Source of the DNA: an uncultured Acidimicrobiaceae bacterium
GTDB lineage: Bacteria; Actinomycetota; Acidimicrobiia; Acidimicrobiales; Bog-793
Direction of reading: 5' to 3'
Assembly: GCA_903907185.1 (NCBI GenBank)
Contig: CAIVND010000243.1
Span: 1-32,283 of the forward strand
DNA length: 32,283 nucleotides
In this document: piece after piece, positions 30,993 to 32,283 of the stretch
How the letters are laid out: each line of letters starts with the position of its first letter
Numbering within the stretch: the stretch's first letter is position 1
Notes under the pieces: generated by a model
Seen by the model: the letters and a program-made list of their open reading frames with translations, nothing else
The model's database searches: none
What the model was told of the DNA's origin: nothing
Made by a program: the position numbers and the translations under genes

Positions 30993-32283
30993 TCATTTAC
31001 GATCTCGAGAACCCGCGAGTGGGTGCACAAACAGAGCAATAGCGTTGGCGATCAGTTGCGGCAGATCGGAGGCGATCAGACTCCCCGACCTCGCCATGGA
31101 TCCCGCCCTACCGTGCAGGTGTGCGCCAAATGCCGCGGCGTGCATCGGTGTCAAACCCTGCGCAAGAAGCGCTCCGATAACACCACTAAGGACATCACCC
31201 GTCCCAGCTGTTGCAAGCGCGCTTGTCCCGGAGTTGACCAACAGCGTTGGCCCAGTCGGTCCAGCCACGATGGTCGTCGCTCCCTTCAAGAGGACAACGG
31301 CGCCGGTGAGCTCGGCAAGCTCACGGGCACTTGAAATCCGATCGTCTCCTGGTGTCCGTCCGAGGAGTCGAGCGAATTCACCATCGTGTGGCGTCAGCAC
31401 AACCTTCTTGTTACGGGGAAAGAGGATTGGATCTCCCTTTGCGACCCGGCCAAGGGCGTTGAGACCATCGGCGTCGATCACCATCGGGATCTCTGTCTGC
31501 GCGATGATTTCGCGGATCTCACCGACGACGTGCGCGTCGCCTCCGAGTCCTGGTCCAATGATGAGTGAATGTGCTCGATGAAGTTCATCTTCAATCACTA
31601 CCGCTGCGCCCTGCAGAGGAAGGTTAAGTGAGACCGCTTCGATCACGTCAAACTCGGTTGCGCTGACACCTGGCGCACCGAGGCGCACCATGCTCGCGCC
31701 AGCTCGGAGCGCACTAAGTGAACTGAGATGCGCTGCTCCGGTCATGCCAGGAGATCCTGCGACAATCACGACCGCTCGTTTCCATTTGTGTGCACTGTGG
31801 TCGCGAACGGGGATGGAGCCAAAGAGATCTGAATCTTCAACGAGCCAGATGTCACTCTTGTCGATCTCAAGGCCGATTGGATCGAGGACTACCTCACCCG
31901 CGTGATCGGGTCCATCTGCAAAGAGAAGTCCGGGTTTGTGAGCCCCAAAGGTAATCGTGACATCTGCTCTGACCGCTCCGGGACAGGCGATGCCCGTCAC
32001 GCCATCAACACCGCTAGGTATATCGATTGCAAGAACCAACGAATGATCCGCGACATTGGGTGCGCTATAAGAGCCATGAAATCCCGTGCCAAATGCCGCA
32101 TCGATCGTGAGATCGACTGCGGGTAGCGATTCAGGACAATCTGCCACCTCGATGACCATGACCTTCGCACCTCGAGCGGTCAGATGGTGGCCAGCCGATC
32201 GCCCGTCATCGCCGTTGTGGCCTTTACCAACAACAATCGCGATAGCCCTGCCATACAGTCCGCCGAGCATCTTGTGCGCGACC
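30993..32283 (-). CDS. nnr: bifunctional NAD(P)H-hydrate repair enzyme (epimerase plus dehydratase), N-terminus cut
   Basis: About 430 residues are present and the frame stays open through the right edge, so the true start lies outside the window (a Met at 32270 is internal). The partial YjeF-N epimerase domain shows VVGKGHNGDDGRSAGHHL, DAAFGTGF and AIDIPSGVDGVTG. It is joined to the ribokinase-like dehydratase domain: VVIVAGSPGMTGAAHLSSLS, SLIIGPGLGGD, VIDADGLNAL, VLTPHDGEFARLLG, LLKGATTIVAGP and the ADP-binding ATAGTGDVLSGVIGALLAQG. Together these repair hydrated NADH and NADPH: the epimerase interconverts R and S forms and the dehydratase restores the cofactor using ADP or ATP. The epimerase loop reads GHNGDDG where the common form is GNNGGDG, possibly a lineage variant. 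It is followed by alr after 13 bases. Confidence 0.95.
   Translation of the reverse strand, partial: VAHKMLGGLYGRAIAIVVGKGHNGDDGRSAGHHLTARGAKVMVIEVADCPESLPAVDLTIDAAFGTGFHGSYSAPNVADHSLVLAIDIPSGVDGVTGIACPGAVRADVTITFGAHKPGLLFADGPDHAGEVVLDPIGLEIDKSDIWLVEDSDLFGSIPVRDHSAHKWKRAVVIVAGSPGMTGAAHLSSLSALRAGASMVRLGAPGVSATEFDVIEAVSLNLPLQGAAVVIEDELHRAHSLIIGPGLGGDAHVVGEIREIIAQTEIPMVIDADGLNALGRVAKGDPILFPRNKKVVLTPHDGEFARLLGRTPGDDRISSARELAELTGAVVLLKGATTIVAGPTGPTLLVNSGTSALATAGTGDVLSGVIGALLAQGLTPMHAAAFGAHLHGRAGSMARSGSLIASDLPQLIANAIALFVHPLAGSRDRK

Overview
The window is a dense, single-copy, housekeeping stretch of a bacterial chromosome, almost certainly from an actinobacterium. The evidence is a GuaB3-type IMP dehydrogenase relative, a deazaflavin (F420)-type oxidoreductase, an actinobacterial-style FolD, and above all the gene order. 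From memory, nnr-alr-tsaE-tsaB-rimI-tsaD-groES-groEL-guaB3-guaA and pcrA-sucC-sucD-purN-purH-folD-mdh follow the same order and relative orientation in Streptomyces and, in pieces, in Mycobacterium. The moderate GC content (mid-50s % by eye) and the many polytopic glycosyltransferase-like proteins would fit a deep lineage such as Acidimicrobiia. That placement is inference. I see no rRNA, tRNA, CRISPR array, IS element or prophage. No gene-free gap exceeds 300 bases.

Layout, left to right. Positions 1-389 hold the N-terminal part of an M24-type peptidase (minus strand, runs off the left edge). A 231-bp divergent spacer with a candidate operator separates it from a lysR-type regulator (plus strand). 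From 1546 to 9536 everything is on the minus strand and reads purN > purH > membrane glycosyltransferase > folD > metF > mdh > crotonase > F420-type oxidoreductase. The junctions are mostly overlaps or short gaps, giving a purine/one-carbon/central-carbon run. From 9785 to 12320 lies sucC > sucD > GNAT, joined by ATGA overlaps. A plus-strand membrane glycosyltransferase (12447-14171) diverges from sucC and converges on pcrA. From 14182 to 24279 the minus strand reads NUDIX > DUF2142 membrane protein > guaB3 > YfhO-type membrane protein > guaA > pcrA. From 24382 to the right edge it reads nnr (partial) > alr > family-4 uracil-DNA glycosylase > tsaE > tsaB > rimI > tsaD, then groES > groEL under their own promoter.

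How the genes work together. PurN/PurH (formyl-folate users), FolD and MetF (folate carriers) and GuaA/GuaB3 connect purine and one-carbon metabolism. SucCD and Mdh are TCA-cycle steps. TsaE/TsaB/TsaD make the t6A tRNA modification, and RimI acetylates protein N-termini. Alr supplies D-alanine for peptidoglycan, and Nnr repairs damaged NAD(P)H. GroES/GroEL are clearly heat-shock regulated: two CIRCE operators flank and overlap a well-formed promoter, and a strong intrinsic terminator follows groEL.

The unusual elements are: four large membrane proteins of glycosyltransferase-C style set into this conserved core block; a GuaB3 with serine in place of the catalytic cysteine; a crotonase lacking both classical catalytic glutamates; a phased tandem pair of CIRCE elements; and strong over-representation of the hexamer CGATCG across the window. 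I did not find a clear defence, mobile or wholly novel multi-gene system.
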